Shown: piece after piece, positions 42,281 to 51,116 of the stretch | Layout: every line of letters starts with the position of its first letter | Position numbering within the stretch: the stretch's first letter is position 1 | Source: Oscillospiraceae bacterium | GTDB taxonomy: Bacteria; Bacillota; Clostridia; Oscillospirales; Ruminococcaceae | DNA length: 52,542 nucleotides | Reading direction: 5' to 3' | Assembly (NCBI GenBank): GCA_012520915.1 | Contig: JAAYNJ010000018.1 | Coordinates: forward strand, 1 to 52,542 | The notes under the pieces: generated by a model | Seen by the model: the letters and a program-made list of their open reading frames with translations, nothing else | Told to the model about the DNA's origin: nothing | Database searches by the model: none | Made by a program: the position numbers and the translations under genes

Positions 42281-43300
42281 CTACTTTGCTCCTTCAAGAA
42301 TGCCTACTAGTATATTTACGAACTTTTCTCTGTCTGCCCCAAGCGCAACATAGCTGTTGGGAGTTTTTTTATCATATTCGAAACTGCCAGGGTTAATGTC
42401 GAATATCGTCTCCCCATCACAACTGCTGCCACCGCAATCAACCTCAGCATAGCAATGGTGAATATCTGTGAGTACAGACGGATCATGAATTGCTGCTATA
42501 CAGAGAGCATCATGTATCGGGGCTGCATCGGGCGCTTCAACTTTCTGATAATTGCTATAACCAATAATTCTCTGTTCAATAAGCTCCGCAACCACTTCTG
42601 CCGGTTTGGTGCCGATACTTCTTATTCTTTCGGCATCGGATTTAGTCAGATATGCGGCGTGTGTTGCGTTTAGCGGAACCCATATAAAATTTCTCACTCC
42701 GGATTCCAAAACTATTTGAGCGGCTTCCGGATCCACCCAGACATTATACTCAGCTGCCGGCCTTGTATTCCCCAGGAGATGACCGCCGCCCATATAGATG
42801 ATTTCCTTGACTTTTTTTACAGTTCTGGGCTCAACCTGAAAGACATGAGCAAGGTTTGTAAGCGGTCCCACAGGAATTAGAGTGATAGATTCGTCTTCGG
42901 CTGCCATGAGAGTTTTTATATACCAACTTACAGCATTAAGGTTCGCTTCTTTTATGGTAGAAGGCGGAAACATATCCAGGAAGTCGCCATGGATAGATTT
43001 TCCGCTGGTTTTATATTCTTCAGCGTGTTGGTAATAGTGTCCTCTGGGAATTCCGGGTTTTTTACGCTTTATTGTTGCAACCAACGGATAAGCGCATCCT
43101 CTGACTACCGGTACGGTCTCCGAAACTCCGAGCATCTCAACAACTCTGAGAGTGTTCTCGGTTGTATACTCAACACAACGATTTCCGTTTACGGTTGCAA
43201 TGCCGAGCACTTCTATGTTTTTAGAGAGTACGGCAGAAATAATCGCAACTGCATCGTCGGAACCGGTATCGACGTCCAAAATAACTTTTCTTTTATCCAT
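42281..43300 (-). CDS. nucleoside hydrolase, copy 2
   Basis: A 339-residue nucleoside hydrolase with LDVDTGSDDAVAI at the start, TLIPVGPLTNLAHVF, IYMGGGHLLG, EYNVWVDPEAAQIV and PIHDALCIAAI. All calcium and ribose residues and the active-site His are kept. It is most like copy 3 (shared IPVGPLTNLAHVFQVEPRTV) and clearly different from copies 1 and 4, so it may prefer another base. Starts at ATG after GGGGGTG, three bases past the copy 3 stop. Confidence 0.92.
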   Translation of the reverse strand: MDKRKVILDVDTGSDDAVAIISAVLSKNIEVLGIATVNGNRCVEYTTENTLRVVEMLGVSETVPVVRGCAYPLVATIKRKKPGIPRGHYYQHAEEYKTSGKSIHGDFLDMFPPSTIKEANLNAVSWYIKTLMAAEDESITLIPVGPLTNLAHVFQVEPRTVKKVKEIIYMGGGHLLGNTRPAAEYNVWVDPEAAQIVLESGVRNFIWVPLNATHAAYLTKSDAERIRSIGTKPAEVVAELIEQRIIGYSNYQKVEAPDAAPIHDALCIAAIHDPSVLTDIHHCYAEVDCGGSSCDGETIFDINPGSFEYDKKTPNSYVALGADREKFVNILVGILEGAK

Positions 43301-43303
43301 TGG

Positions 43304-44290
43304 TCACACCCCCGCTTCCTTTGCTTTTGACATTACTTCGCAGACAATGTCCAAAAACTTCTCTCTGTCTGAATCCAAAGCGACGTAACAGTTCGGAGCT
43401 TCACCGCCGATTCTGCCATTGAAAATATCGAACATAGTCTGACCATCCGCTATTCCTCCGCCGTTGTCTACCGTACAATGAGCCGGAACAATCGTCTTAA
43501 GCACAGATGAATCAAGCATATACGAAATGCATAAAGCATCAAAGACAATTGAGTTAACGTCCTTTCCGATAAACTTTGGATGGCTCCATATGAAAGAGAT
43601 AATGTCTGCTGCAGCGTCGGCAACTCTGTTTCCAATGTCCCGAATTCTTTGAACGTCGTCTTTTGTCATGTAGGAAGCATAACAGGCATCAAGGGGAACC
43701 CATGTAAATTTTTTAATTCCGGCCCGCATAACTATTTCGGCGGCTTCAGGATCTACCCAGATATTGTATTCAGAAAGGGGATTGGTATTGCCATACTTGT
43801 AGCCCCCGCCCATACAGATGACCTCTTTTATCTTTTTTACGGTTCTGGGTTCGATTTGAAAGACATGGGCAAGATTTGTCAGAGGTCCCACAGGGACAAG
43901 CGTAATGGACTCGTCTTCGGCGGCCATTAGGGTATCTACATACCATGTCACCGCGTCCTGGGATTCGGGCGCTATAGTTGCTTTAGGAAGTTCGTCCAAA
44001 AGCCATCCGTGAGTTTTTTCTCCGGGTTTATCCTTTTTCGGAAGTGTGGGGCGCTTGCCATACATGCAGGCAACCAAAGGATATTCGCAACCTCTGTAAA
44101 CGGGAACTCCTCCTCCCATAAACTCAACAACCCGAAGAGTGTTCTCGGTTGTATAGTCGAGACACACATTGCCGTTTACCGTTGCTATTCCCAAAATATC
44201 AAACTCGTCTTTACAAAGCATTGCCATCATGATTGCTATAGCGTCGTCGTGACCCGTATCTACATCAATTATAATCTTTCTTTTTTCCAA
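43304..44290 (-). CDS. nucleoside hydrolase, copy 3 (altered active site)
   Basis: A 328-residue nucleoside hydrolase close to copy 2: IDVDTGHDDAIAI, LVPVGPLTNLAHVF, ICMGGGYKYG and EYNIWVDPEAAEIV. Two positions differ from its neighbours: the Asp motif has His in place of Ser (DTGHDDA), and the HDAL motif reads FDAL, so the His that helps the leaving base is missing. Base specificity or activity may have changed. Starts at TTG with GGAGG upstream. Confidence 0.9.
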   Translation of the reverse strand: MEKRKIIIDVDTGHDDAIAIMMAMLCKDEFDILGIATVNGNVCLDYTTENTLRVVEFMGGGVPVYRGCEYPLVACMYGKRPTLPKKDKPGEKTHGWLLDELPKATIAPESQDAVTWYVDTLMAAEDESITLVPVGPLTNLAHVFQIEPRTVKKIKEVICMGGGYKYGNTNPLSEYNIWVDPEAAEIVMRAGIKKFTWVPLDACYASYMTKDDVQRIRDIGNRVADAAADIISFIWSHPKFIGKDVNSIVFDALCISYMLDSSVLKTIVPAHCTVDNGGGIADGQTMFDIFNGRIGGEAPNCYVALDSDREKFLDIVCEVMSKAKEAGV

Positions 44291-44337
44291 ACCGGATCCT
44301 CCATTTGAAACTCAGATCAATGTGATTAAAGAAAAAT

Positions 44338-45354
44338 TTACATACCTCTATTAGCCTTGTCTTTTTCAAGAACATCTATCATCCACTTAACAAAGATGTC
44401 TTTGTCGGCATCGAAAGCGAAATAGCAGTTCTTGGGTTCGGGATTGACCCTTATGCGCTGGTCAATTATAGTCTCCCCGTAAGCAAAACCTCTGGAAATA
44501 TCAGTGTGGCAATTGACGTGAACGACATTTTTAAGGACTTCGGGATAAACCAATGCACATACTGCCAATGCGTCGTGAATCGGAGCCCCGTTTAAGGCTT
44601 TCATTTCAGCGTCCATTTGGGCATAGCCGGTTGTGCGTTGTTCTATAAGGTCGGCAATAAGAAGTGCAGGTTTAGTCCCTATGGCACGAACTTTTTGAGC
44701 TTCTTCAACCGTCATAAAGCACTTGTGTGTAGCATCTAGAGGGACTAAAGTAATTTTGCAACCGCTTTGAAGGACAATCTCAAAAGCTTCAGGATCAATC
44801 CAAACGTTAAATTCTGAGGCGGGAGAGGAGTTGTTTACATCATGACCGCCGCCCATAATCATTATTTCTTTAATTTTAGGAATAATTCTCGGGTCCGCTC
44901 TCATTGCGACAGCGATATTTGTAAGCGGTCCTACGGGAACTAAGGTTATTTCACCGTCTTCAGCTGCCAGAAGAGTTTCGATTAAAAATACAACTGCGCT
45001 GTCCTCTTCTTCCTTAATGGTGGGTGCCGGAAGAGGAAGCTGATCCGGGTGAACAGCTGTGGCATTGTCCTTTGATCCTTCCCTTATAGGAACCCCCCTA
45101 AAGGACTGTGCCGTCCAGGAAATAAGTGTAGAAGCTATTGGGTACTCACATCCCTTGTAGACCTTTACTTCCCCCTGCTTGTCACAACATTCGACGACAC
45201 GAAGTGAATTGTCTGTTGTTAACTTGACTTCAATATTTCCGTTTACGGCGGTGATGCCTAAAAGGTCAAAATGTTCGTCAAGCATTGCCATTACGAGAGC
45301 AATGGCGTCATCAGAACCGGTATCGACATCCATAATGATTTTTCGTTTTTCCAT
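44338..45354 (-). CDS. nucleoside hydrolase, copy 4
   Basis: A 338-residue nucleoside hydrolase, nearly the same as copy 1 in its first 70 residues and across the middle (IPKIKEIMIMGGGHDVNNSS is shared). Motifs are MDVDTGSDDAIAL, LVPVGPLTNIA, EFNVWIDPEA and PIHDALAVCAL, all intact. It is first in the four-gene operon, directly behind the promoter at 45399, with AAGGAG seven bases before the ATG. The A-B-B-A order of the four genes suggests two rounds of duplication. Confidence 0.92.
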   Translation of the reverse strand: MEKRKIIMDVDTGSDDAIALVMAMLDEHFDLLGITAVNGNIEVKLTTDNSLRVVECCDKQGEVKVYKGCEYPIASTLISWTAQSFRGVPIREGSKDNATAVHPDQLPLPAPTIKEEEDSAVVFLIETLLAAEDGEITLVPVGPLTNIAVAMRADPRIIPKIKEIMIMGGGHDVNNSSPASEFNVWIDPEAFEIVLQSGCKITLVPLDATHKCFMTVEEAQKVRAIGTKPALLIADLIEQRTTGYAQMDAEMKALNGAPIHDALAVCALVYPEVLKNVVHVNCHTDISRGFAYGETIIDQRIRVNPEPKNCYFAFDADKDIFVKWMIDVLEKDKANRGM

Positions 45355-45398
45355 ACAAATCTCCTTATTAAAGTATTTATTATGAAAGGCTACATAAA

Positions 45399-45427
45399 AT
45401 TATAGGACAATAAAAAATCAGTGTAAA
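45399..45427 (-). promoter_or_regulatory. promoter of the nucleoside hydrolase operon
   Basis: On the minus strand TTTACA (45427-45422), 17-base spacer, TATAAT (45404-45399), about 45 bases before copy 4. Confidence 0.72.
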
Positions 45428-45491
45428 TGAATAAAACAATCTTCGGCAAATTACCCGATATCTTCAATTATAAAGAGTACATTATGCACAA

Positions 45492-45519
45492 GAACCGCCA
45501 CAAAAGGATGTGGCGGTTC
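45492..45519 (-). terminator. hairpin downstream of the HAD gene
   Basis: GAACCGCCACA pairs perfectly with TGTGGCGGTTC over a six-base loop, 38 bases beyond the HAD stop. The T-run on the minus strand is weak (TTGTG), so it may end the transcript only partly. It separates the HAD gene from the hydrolase operon promoter. Confidence 0.6.
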
Positions 45520-45556
45520 AATAAGAAAAAAGTAAATATTTGTCGAAGTCAATAAA

Positions 45557-46345
45557 TTAATAACCGGAAAAAGCGGCAGGAATTTCCGCAACGCTGTCTA
45601 AAACCAGGCGGGGAGAGTAGGGGTAGTAATCCAAGTCTTCTCTGGATGTGACCCCGCTTAATACGAGAACGGTATCGAGACCGCTTTCAATCCCGGAGAT
45701 GATATCGGTATCCATTCTATCTCCGATTATGACTGCGTTTTCAGAGTGAACACCCAGTCTTCTGAGACAAGACCTCATCATTAACGGATTGGGCTTTCCG
45801 ACAAAATACGCCTTCTTTCCGGTTGAAAGTTCTATCGGAGCCATAAGCGCCCTGCAGGCAGGGATGATTCCGTGTTCAGAAGGCCCAGTAATATCGCTAT
45901 TGGTTCCTATCAACTTTGCGCCATTTAGCACAAGATTGACGGCGAGACATATACTTTCATAGTTGTAATTGTTCGTTTCTCCAACTATGACATAGTCCGG
46001 ATCAATATCGTTTATAGTTATACCTGCGCTGTAAAGCGCATTATATAAGCCGGGTTCTCCAATCACGTATGCCGTACAACCGGGAGATTGTGTCGACACA
46101 AATTTTGCCGTTGCCATTGCACTTGTGTAGAAGTGACTTTCATCAATTTCAAGTCCCATACGTTCAAGTTTTTGTTGAAGTTCTTTTGGAGAACGTCCGC
46201 TCGCATTTGTGAGGAACATAAAATCTTTATTTTGATCATAAAGCCACTTAACAAACTCAGGAACTCCCGGAAGAATCCTGTTGCCATGATACAAAACACC
46301 GTCCATGTCACATATAAAACCTTGTTTTTTCAGAAGTGATTCCAT
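45557..46345 (-). CDS. HAD-IIA family phosphatase (NagD/AraL-like)
   Basis: A 262-residue HAD phosphatase. Motif I is ICDMDGVLYHG (about residues 11 to 21), motif II FLTNASGRSP, motif III the Lys of FVGKPNPLMM and motif IV VIIGDRMDTDI. The C2a-type cap (about residues 75 to 180) marks it as HAD-IIA, like NagD and AraL, which hydrolyse sugar phosphates and nucleoside monophosphates. Being placed between nucleoside hydrolase genes, it may dephosphorylate nucleotides to supply them, or ribose phosphates that arise from them. This role is inferred. Confidence 0.88.
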   Translation of the reverse strand: MESLLKKQGFICDMDGVLYHGNRILPGVPEFVKWLYDQNKDFMFLTNASGRSPKELQQKLERMGLEIDESHFYTSAMATAKFVSTQSPGCTAYVIGEPGLYNALYSAGITINDIDPDYVIVGETNNYNYESICLAVNLVLNGAKLIGTNSDITGPSEHGIIPACRALMAPIELSTGKKAYFVGKPNPLMMRSCLRRLGVHSENAVIIGDRMDTDIISGIESGLDTVLVLSGVTSREDLDYYPYSPRLVLDSVAEIPAAFSGY

Positions 46346-46493
46346 TAATTACCCCTCATAAGTACAAATATATTAAGCAAGTATTTAGCAAAACCTTAAA
46401 TATGTTATCACTCGGACAAAGGTTTTTCAACAGGATGGAGTTTAATTAAAAGTGAACAATAGTTAAATTTATATTGGAAGCGGGAATTATAAT

Positions 46494-47459
46494 CTATTTT
46501 ACAAGTATTTCAATTAGTCTCTTTTTAAAGAGAGGAATATCGATTTTTGTGCAAACCTCAGCGTTAGGGGATTTGAATTCAAATGATGAATCGTACTCCC
46601 TTTTATTTTCCATCTCGTTTTCGTCAAACATTACGACAGTTCCATATGTGAATTTATCATTGAGAACGGTGTGACAGAAATAGTGTCCCGAATTTATGAT
46701 GATATCGTCCCACATCGCTATCCCCATCGCAATCGGATCCGGGAGATCAATAATATCTCTTCCGTTTCTTTCTATGTTAAATTCAATTAGTGTCTTGTTG
46801 CAATCAACTGCAAACTTCGCTTCACGGACACCACTGTTTAAAAGAAAGTCAATTTCATCCCTTTCAAGGGCGGAATCACCGATGCAAAGGTCGAAACCCG
46901 CTATCATAATGGGAATACCGCTGTTCAACATTATGTCGTATGCCTCGGCATCCGCAAGCACATTAAATTCCGGCACCGGCTGACAAGCCCAGTCTCCAAC
47001 CCCTCCTGTTCCCATTGACCAGATTTTTTTTGTTTTTTTCATGGCTTCTCGGTCTTTCAGTATTGCAAGTGCTATATTTGTAGCAGGTCCGAGCACCATT
47101 ATTTCGATTTCATCAGGATATTTTGAAACCAAATCAAGTATAACATCAGCGGCATGACCGCTTGAAACCGAGCCGGTGGGATGAATAAGATTGCTGTCGC
47201 CCATACCGTCTATGCCGTGAACACCCAAAGCATGAACTTTGTTTCTAATCAGCGGCCGATATGCACCGGCATAAACAGGAGGCAAATACTTTCCAACCAC
47301 CTCCGAGGTCATCAATGCATTTGGAACAACATGCTCAATAGGGCAATTTCCGGATACCGCCGTTATTGCCTCGATTTTAATATCATCACACTTAAGTGCC
47401 ATTATCAGGGCTATAGCGTCGTCACTTCCGATATCCGTGTCAAAAATGAATCTTCTCAA
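46494..47459 (-). CDS. nucleoside hydrolase, copy 5 (divergent)
   Basis: A 321-residue nucleoside hydrolase with FDTDIGSDDAIAL at the start, MVLGPATNIALAIL, WSMGTGGVGD, EFNVLADAEAYDIM and LPDPIAMGIAM at the position of HDAL. The His before the Asp is Pro, as in some other branches of the family. It is the most divergent of the five. It starts at TTG after GGAGG and lies about 150 bases upstream of the HAD gene, probably on one transcript with it. Confidence 0.9.
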   Translation of the reverse strand: MRRFIFDTDIGSDDAIALIMALKCDDIKIEAITAVSGNCPIEHVVPNALMTSEVVGKYLPPVYAGAYRPLIRNKVHALGVHGIDGMGDSNLIHPTGSVSSGHAADVILDLVSKYPDEIEIMVLGPATNIALAILKDREAMKKTKKIWSMGTGGVGDWACQPVPEFNVLADAEAYDIMLNSGIPIMIAGFDLCIGDSALERDEIDFLLNSGVREAKFAVDCNKTLIEFNIERNGRDIIDLPDPIAMGIAMWDDIIINSGHYFCHTVLNDKFTYGTVVMFDENEMENKREYDSSFEFKSPNAEVCTKIDIPLFKKRLIEILVK

Positions 47460-47494
47460 TTTATACCTCCTTCAACTAAGCGAGTTATATTTAA

Positions 47495-47524
47495 TTTATA
47501 AATAAATTTATAATAATGATTCAA
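47495..47524 (-). promoter_or_regulatory. possible promoter for nucleoside hydrolase copy 5
   Basis: On the minus strand TTGAAT (47524-47519), 18-base spacer, TATAAA (47500-47495). The region is very A+T-rich, so the match is moderate evidence. Confidence 0.4.
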
Positions 47525-47528
47525 GGTT

Positions 47529-48800
47529 TTATTCATATCTCAATGCGTCGATCGGATTTAGATTTGCAGCTTTAATAGAGGGAAGGAGACCGAAAATCAA
47601 CCCGACAACTACGGAAAAAGCCACTGAAATGATTATTGCCGGAAGACTTATCGAAATCGGCGCGGTCGCGATTTTTGAGATGGCGAATGCCAAAGCAATG
47701 CCTACCAAAACACCCAATATTCCACCGATACTTGTGAGAACCGACGCCTCGGTAAGAAATTGTTTCATAATGGTTTTTTTAGGAGCGCCGACCGCTTTTT
47801 TTAAACCGATCTCTCTTGTTCTTTCCGTAACGGATACCAACATGATATTCATTACGCCGATACCCCCGACTATTAAAGAAATTCCGGCTATCCAAATCAA
47901 CATTTTATTAGTGGAGGACGACAATTCCTGCAACCTCTTGGCTTGTTCAAGCAGATTATCGCTTTTGTATTTCAATGAATTCACTTCTTCAGCATTATGT
48001 ATTCTGGAATTTAAAATATCTTCGGCTTTTTTACCTGCAACAGTCATAGAATCGACACTCTTTACCCGCAAAAGCACCGATTGCTGTTCGTCAAAAGAAT
48101 TAATAATCGGCCATGCAGATATGGGAACAAACAATCTTCCCGTACTTCTCCCGGAAAACATGTAGTAGTCATCTATTGTATTTATTACAGGCTCAAATTT
48201 AATGATATCTCCTGCGACTCCGACAATGGTGAAAGGTTCACCGTATATATCAATTGTTTTTCCGAGTGGCGAATCGCTACCGAAAATCATTTTAGAAGCT
48301 TTTTCATCGACAATTGCAACCTTCTTGAAATTTGCGTAGTCGCTATCAACAAAACCTCTCCCGGATCTCATTGATAAACCGGCAACATCCAAATAATTTG
48401 ATTCGATACCAATCATCTGAATGCCGGAGACCATTGCGTTTCCTCTGAAAATCCCGTCAGCATAATTTCTGATATGCATAAGTGTTAAGCTGTTGACTTC
48501 CGGAAGTTCTTTTAATTGTTCTTTTGTATCATTGTCAATTATCGGGATATCTATCGGCACCCCCATATACTGGAACTCATATTGCCAGTCCCCCTCGCAT
48601 AAAGCCACTGTGAGGGTATTGTTGCCCGCCCCCACGAGGTTGTTTTTTATCTGCTCGTTAGTGCCTTTAATTGTTGAAACGATAGCAATTATAGACGCTA
48701 TGCCGATTATGATTCCGAGCATCGTAAGAAAAGAGCGCATTTTATGAAGGACAATACTTCTAAAGGAAATTCTGATATTTTCAAGCATTTTTGTTATCAT
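47529..48800 (-). CDS. MacB-like ABC transporter permease
   Basis: A 423-residue permease of the MacB/FtsX type: one N-terminal helix (MRSFLTMLGIIIGIASIIAIV), a large outer domain (about residues 45 to 290) and three C-terminal helices, with TERTREIGLKKAVGAPKKTI as coupling segment and ALRYE at the end. It passes force from the ATPase to outer adaptors to export peptides, lipids or drugs. It overlaps the adaptor gene upstream by 4 bases. Last gene of the operon. Confidence 0.9.
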   Translation of the reverse strand: MITKMLENIRISFRSIVLHKMRSFLTMLGIIIGIASIIAIVSTIKGTNEQIKNNLVGAGNNTLTVALCEGDWQYEFQYMGVPIDIPIIDNDTKEQLKELPEVNSLTLMHIRNYADGIFRGNAMVSGIQMIGIESNYLDVAGLSMRSGRGFVDSDYANFKKVAIVDEKASKMIFGSDSPLGKTIDIYGEPFTIVGVAGDIIKFEPVINTIDDYYMFSGRSTGRLFVPISAWPIINSFDEQQSVLLRVKSVDSMTVAGKKAEDILNSRIHNAEEVNSLKYKSDNLLEQAKRLQELSSSTNKMLIWIAGISLIVGGIGVMNIMLVSVTERTREIGLKKAVGAPKKTIMKQFLTEASVLTSIGGILGVLVGIALAFAISKIATAPISISLPAIIISVAFSVVVGLIFGLLPSIKAANLNPIDALRYE

Positions 48801-50374
48801 CCATAAATTGAATCTTCTGAAATAATTACAGGAGCGCCTTCCTTGATGTTCTTACCGTAAGGAAAGGCAATATAATCATCGATTGTTATACCGGAAATAA
48901 TCTCCGTCGAATAACCGTAGTTTGAACGACCTGTCCTGATGTACCGCTTTTTGAGTTTATTATTTGAATCGGCTATATAGGCGTAGTATTGCATGCCTTC
49001 CTCCCGAATAAATGCATTTGGGATAAATATTGCATCTTCGATGTCAGACATTTCATTTAAATCTGAAAATATAATTTCAACCCATTCCCCGATTACAAGC
49101 ATGTCGTTCGTATCAATAGACGCTGTAAAAGGGTAGTATGTATTTATAGGATTTTCGCTTCCCATAGAGCCGGAATTCGAAACCGGTAAATCGGAGATTG
49201 AAACAATACTGCCGGTGTATGTCATTCCATTTGACCATGAATTGATAAGGATATCTTGCCCTTTGGAAATCTTGCCAATATTGAATTCGCTTACAGTTCC
49301 TTCCACCCTATAACCGGATTCGCTCTGGATGGTCATTAATGCTTCACCCGGCAACAGCTCGTCCAGGCTTTTTACAGACGAAACAACTCCGTCGATTTCG
49401 CTTAATACTACACCGTCGCCGTATTTTTCTCTTTCAATATCGAGGTTGAGGCGAGCCTGTTTAAGTTCTGTTTTAAACCCTGAGAGCTCGTTTTCTTTAT
49501 TAATTCGCATTTTATCGATTTCATACTGGGAATAGTGAGGTCCCCCGATATAGTCAACCGTACCGGCAAGTTGTTTAAATTCCCCAAAATCGTTTGGAAG
49601 ATTGGTAATGGATATTGAATCATCAGAGTTGATGTAAACCCCTGAGCTGACATCCATTCCTTCCGTTAAAGCCCTCGAGCTTAAATCCTGGAACTGTGCC
49701 CCATCTATTTTCCATGAGTGTGTAAGCACAAAATTGCTGTAAAAAACCCTTAATTCGGCATAGTATGAAGGGGAGGTCTGAACTCCTGAAATTGCCATAA
49801 AAAATGATGGGGGAATAATTACGGACTCCAAAACATTGAAAACAAACGGGTCTTCCGGAGAGGTTCCGGTTCCGGAAACAACAAAGTATAAAAAACCTTG
49901 ATTATTTAAATCCTCCCCATCCGTTATCAATTTATCCGGCATCTCCGGCGCGGGAGGGGGTGAGGAAGCAACGAAGGTTTTTATTACATCGAGTTCATTA
50001 TTCGCTTTTTTAATTCTGTTTTCTAAAATATCTATGTTAATCTGAACAGTCTTTATGTTTAAATTTTGAATGCTTAAATCGTATTTAAGTAAAGCATCTC
50101 CAACTTTTACTGGGTCACCTTCATTAACGTAGACGGTATCTATAAGCACCCCGTCATGAGGGTAAATATTTTGAAAACTTCCTGAAGCAATACTGCCGTA
50201 ACACCCCATTTGTGGACCGCCATAATAATATTCACGTATCCTTGATACCGGATAAACTTCCACAGGTTTCATAATCACCTTCGGAATGAGAAAAACTGAA
50301 GACACTGCCAGTACCGCAATGAGCATAGTGACGATAGTTATTACAATTATTTTTTTCCTACGACGTTTTTTCAA
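48797..50374 (-). CDS. HlyD/MacA-like adaptor, second copy in operon
   Basis: A 525-residue membrane-anchored adaptor: N-terminal helix (IIVITIVTMLIAVLAVSSVFLI), a lipoyl-like domain (PHDGVLIDTVYVNEGDPVKVGDALLKYD, about residues 74 to 101, read in two parts), a long middle region including an inserted strand-rich domain (about 135 to 270), a second helix of the hairpin, and a beta-barrel and membrane-proximal part. It is longer than usual because of the insert. Its end (IISGITIDDYIAFPYG) matches that of the other adaptor in this operon. Starts at TTG, overlapping the ATPase stop. Confidence 0.85.
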   Translation of the reverse strand: MKKRRRKKIIVITIVTMLIAVLAVSSVFLIPKVIMKPVEVYPVSRIREYYYGGPQMGCYGSIASGSFQNIYPHDGVLIDTVYVNEGDPVKVGDALLKYDLSIQNLNIKTVQINIDILENRIKKANNELDVIKTFVASSPPPAPEMPDKLITDGEDLNNQGFLYFVVSGTGTSPEDPFVFNVLESVIIPPSFFMAISGVQTSPSYYAELRVFYSNFVLTHSWKIDGAQFQDLSSRALTEGMDVSSGVYINSDDSISITNLPNDFGEFKQLAGTVDYIGGPHYSQYEIDKMRINKENELSGFKTELKQARLNLDIEREKYGDGVVLSEIDGVVSSVKSLDELLPGEALMTIQSESGYRVEGTVSEFNIGKISKGQDILINSWSNGMTYTGSIVSISDLPVSNSGSMGSENPINTYYPFTASIDTNDMLVIGEWVEIIFSDLNEMSDIEDAIFIPNAFIREEGMQYYAYIADSNNKLKKRYIRTGRSNYGYSTEIISGITIDDYIAFPYGKNIKEGAPVIISEDSIYG

Positions 50375-51063
50375 AATGTATTTTCCTCTGAGTTTAATGG
50401 AGACAGCAAACCGTCTCTTATGAGCATGATCTCTTTCGCCATTTTGGCAATGTCTCTGTCATGGGTAATGACAATGATTGTTGCGCCATTATCATTTAAG
50501 CTTTGAAAGATCTCCATTATTTGTCTGCCGGATTTTGTGTCTAATGCACCGGTCGGTTCATCCGCCAGGATTATTCGAGGATTATTGACAATCGCCCTCG
50601 CAATTGCGACCCTCTGCCTTTGGCCACCCGACAGTTGTGTCGGATTGAAATCCATCCGGTCTTCCAACCCCACACTAATCAGTGCTTCTGCAGCAATCTC
50701 ACGACGCTCTGCTCTTTTCACGGTTTTTGAATACAAGAGCGGTAGTTCCACGTTTTCCAATGCGGATTGTCGCGGAAGAAGATTAAAGCTCTGAAATACA
50801 AATCCGATGCTTTTGTTTCTTATTTTAGATAATTTTGTATCGTCAAAATGTGATATTTCTATTCCGTCAAACAGGTACGAACCTGATGTAGGCTCATCCA
50901 AACAACCGATTATATTTACAAGTGTCGACTTTCCGGAACCGGAAGGACCGACAATAGCCAAATAATCTCCGTCGTTTACATTAAGGTTTATATCCTTGAG
51001 CGCAGGAACTACAATATCGCCTTGAAGATAATCTTTGTATAAATTTTTTAATTCTACAACCAT
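50371..51063 (-). CDS. MacB-like ABC transporter ATPase
   Basis: A 230-residue ATPase of the LolD/MacB family. Walker A is VGPSGSGKSTLVNI (about residues 38 to 51), the Q-loop is FVFQSFNLLPRQSAL, the signature LSGGQRQRVAIARAI, Walker B IILADEPTGALD and the switch His is in VITHDRDIA. I start at the ATG at 51063, with GAGG six bases upstream; the frame is open 13 codons further without a signal. It lies between the two adaptor genes and energises the permease encoded downstream. Confidence 0.93.
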   Translation of the reverse strand: MVVELKNLYKDYLQGDIVVPALKDINLNVNDGDYLAIVGPSGSGKSTLVNIIGCLDEPTSGSYLFDGIEISHFDDTKLSKIRNKSIGFVFQSFNLLPRQSALENVELPLLYSKTVKRAERREIAAEALISVGLEDRMDFNPTQLSGGQRQRVAIARAIVNNPRIILADEPTGALDTKSGRQIMEIFQSLNDNGATIIVITHDRDIAKMAKEIMLIRDGLLSPLNSEENTF

Positions 51064-51116
51064 TTGTAACCTCAAATACCTAAGGATAAGGTTAATCTGC
51101 AATTATTGATTCTCTT

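Noticed and set aside
41175-42353. Long plus-strand frames (up to 207 codons) over nucleoside hydrolase copy 1
   Set aside because: They are shadows of the coding strand; the minus-strand products are full-length, motif-complete enzymes.
41211-47459. Hydrolase array as insertion-sequence-driven duplication
   Set aside because: No transposase, inverted repeats or target duplications were seen between the copies; simple tandem duplication suffices.
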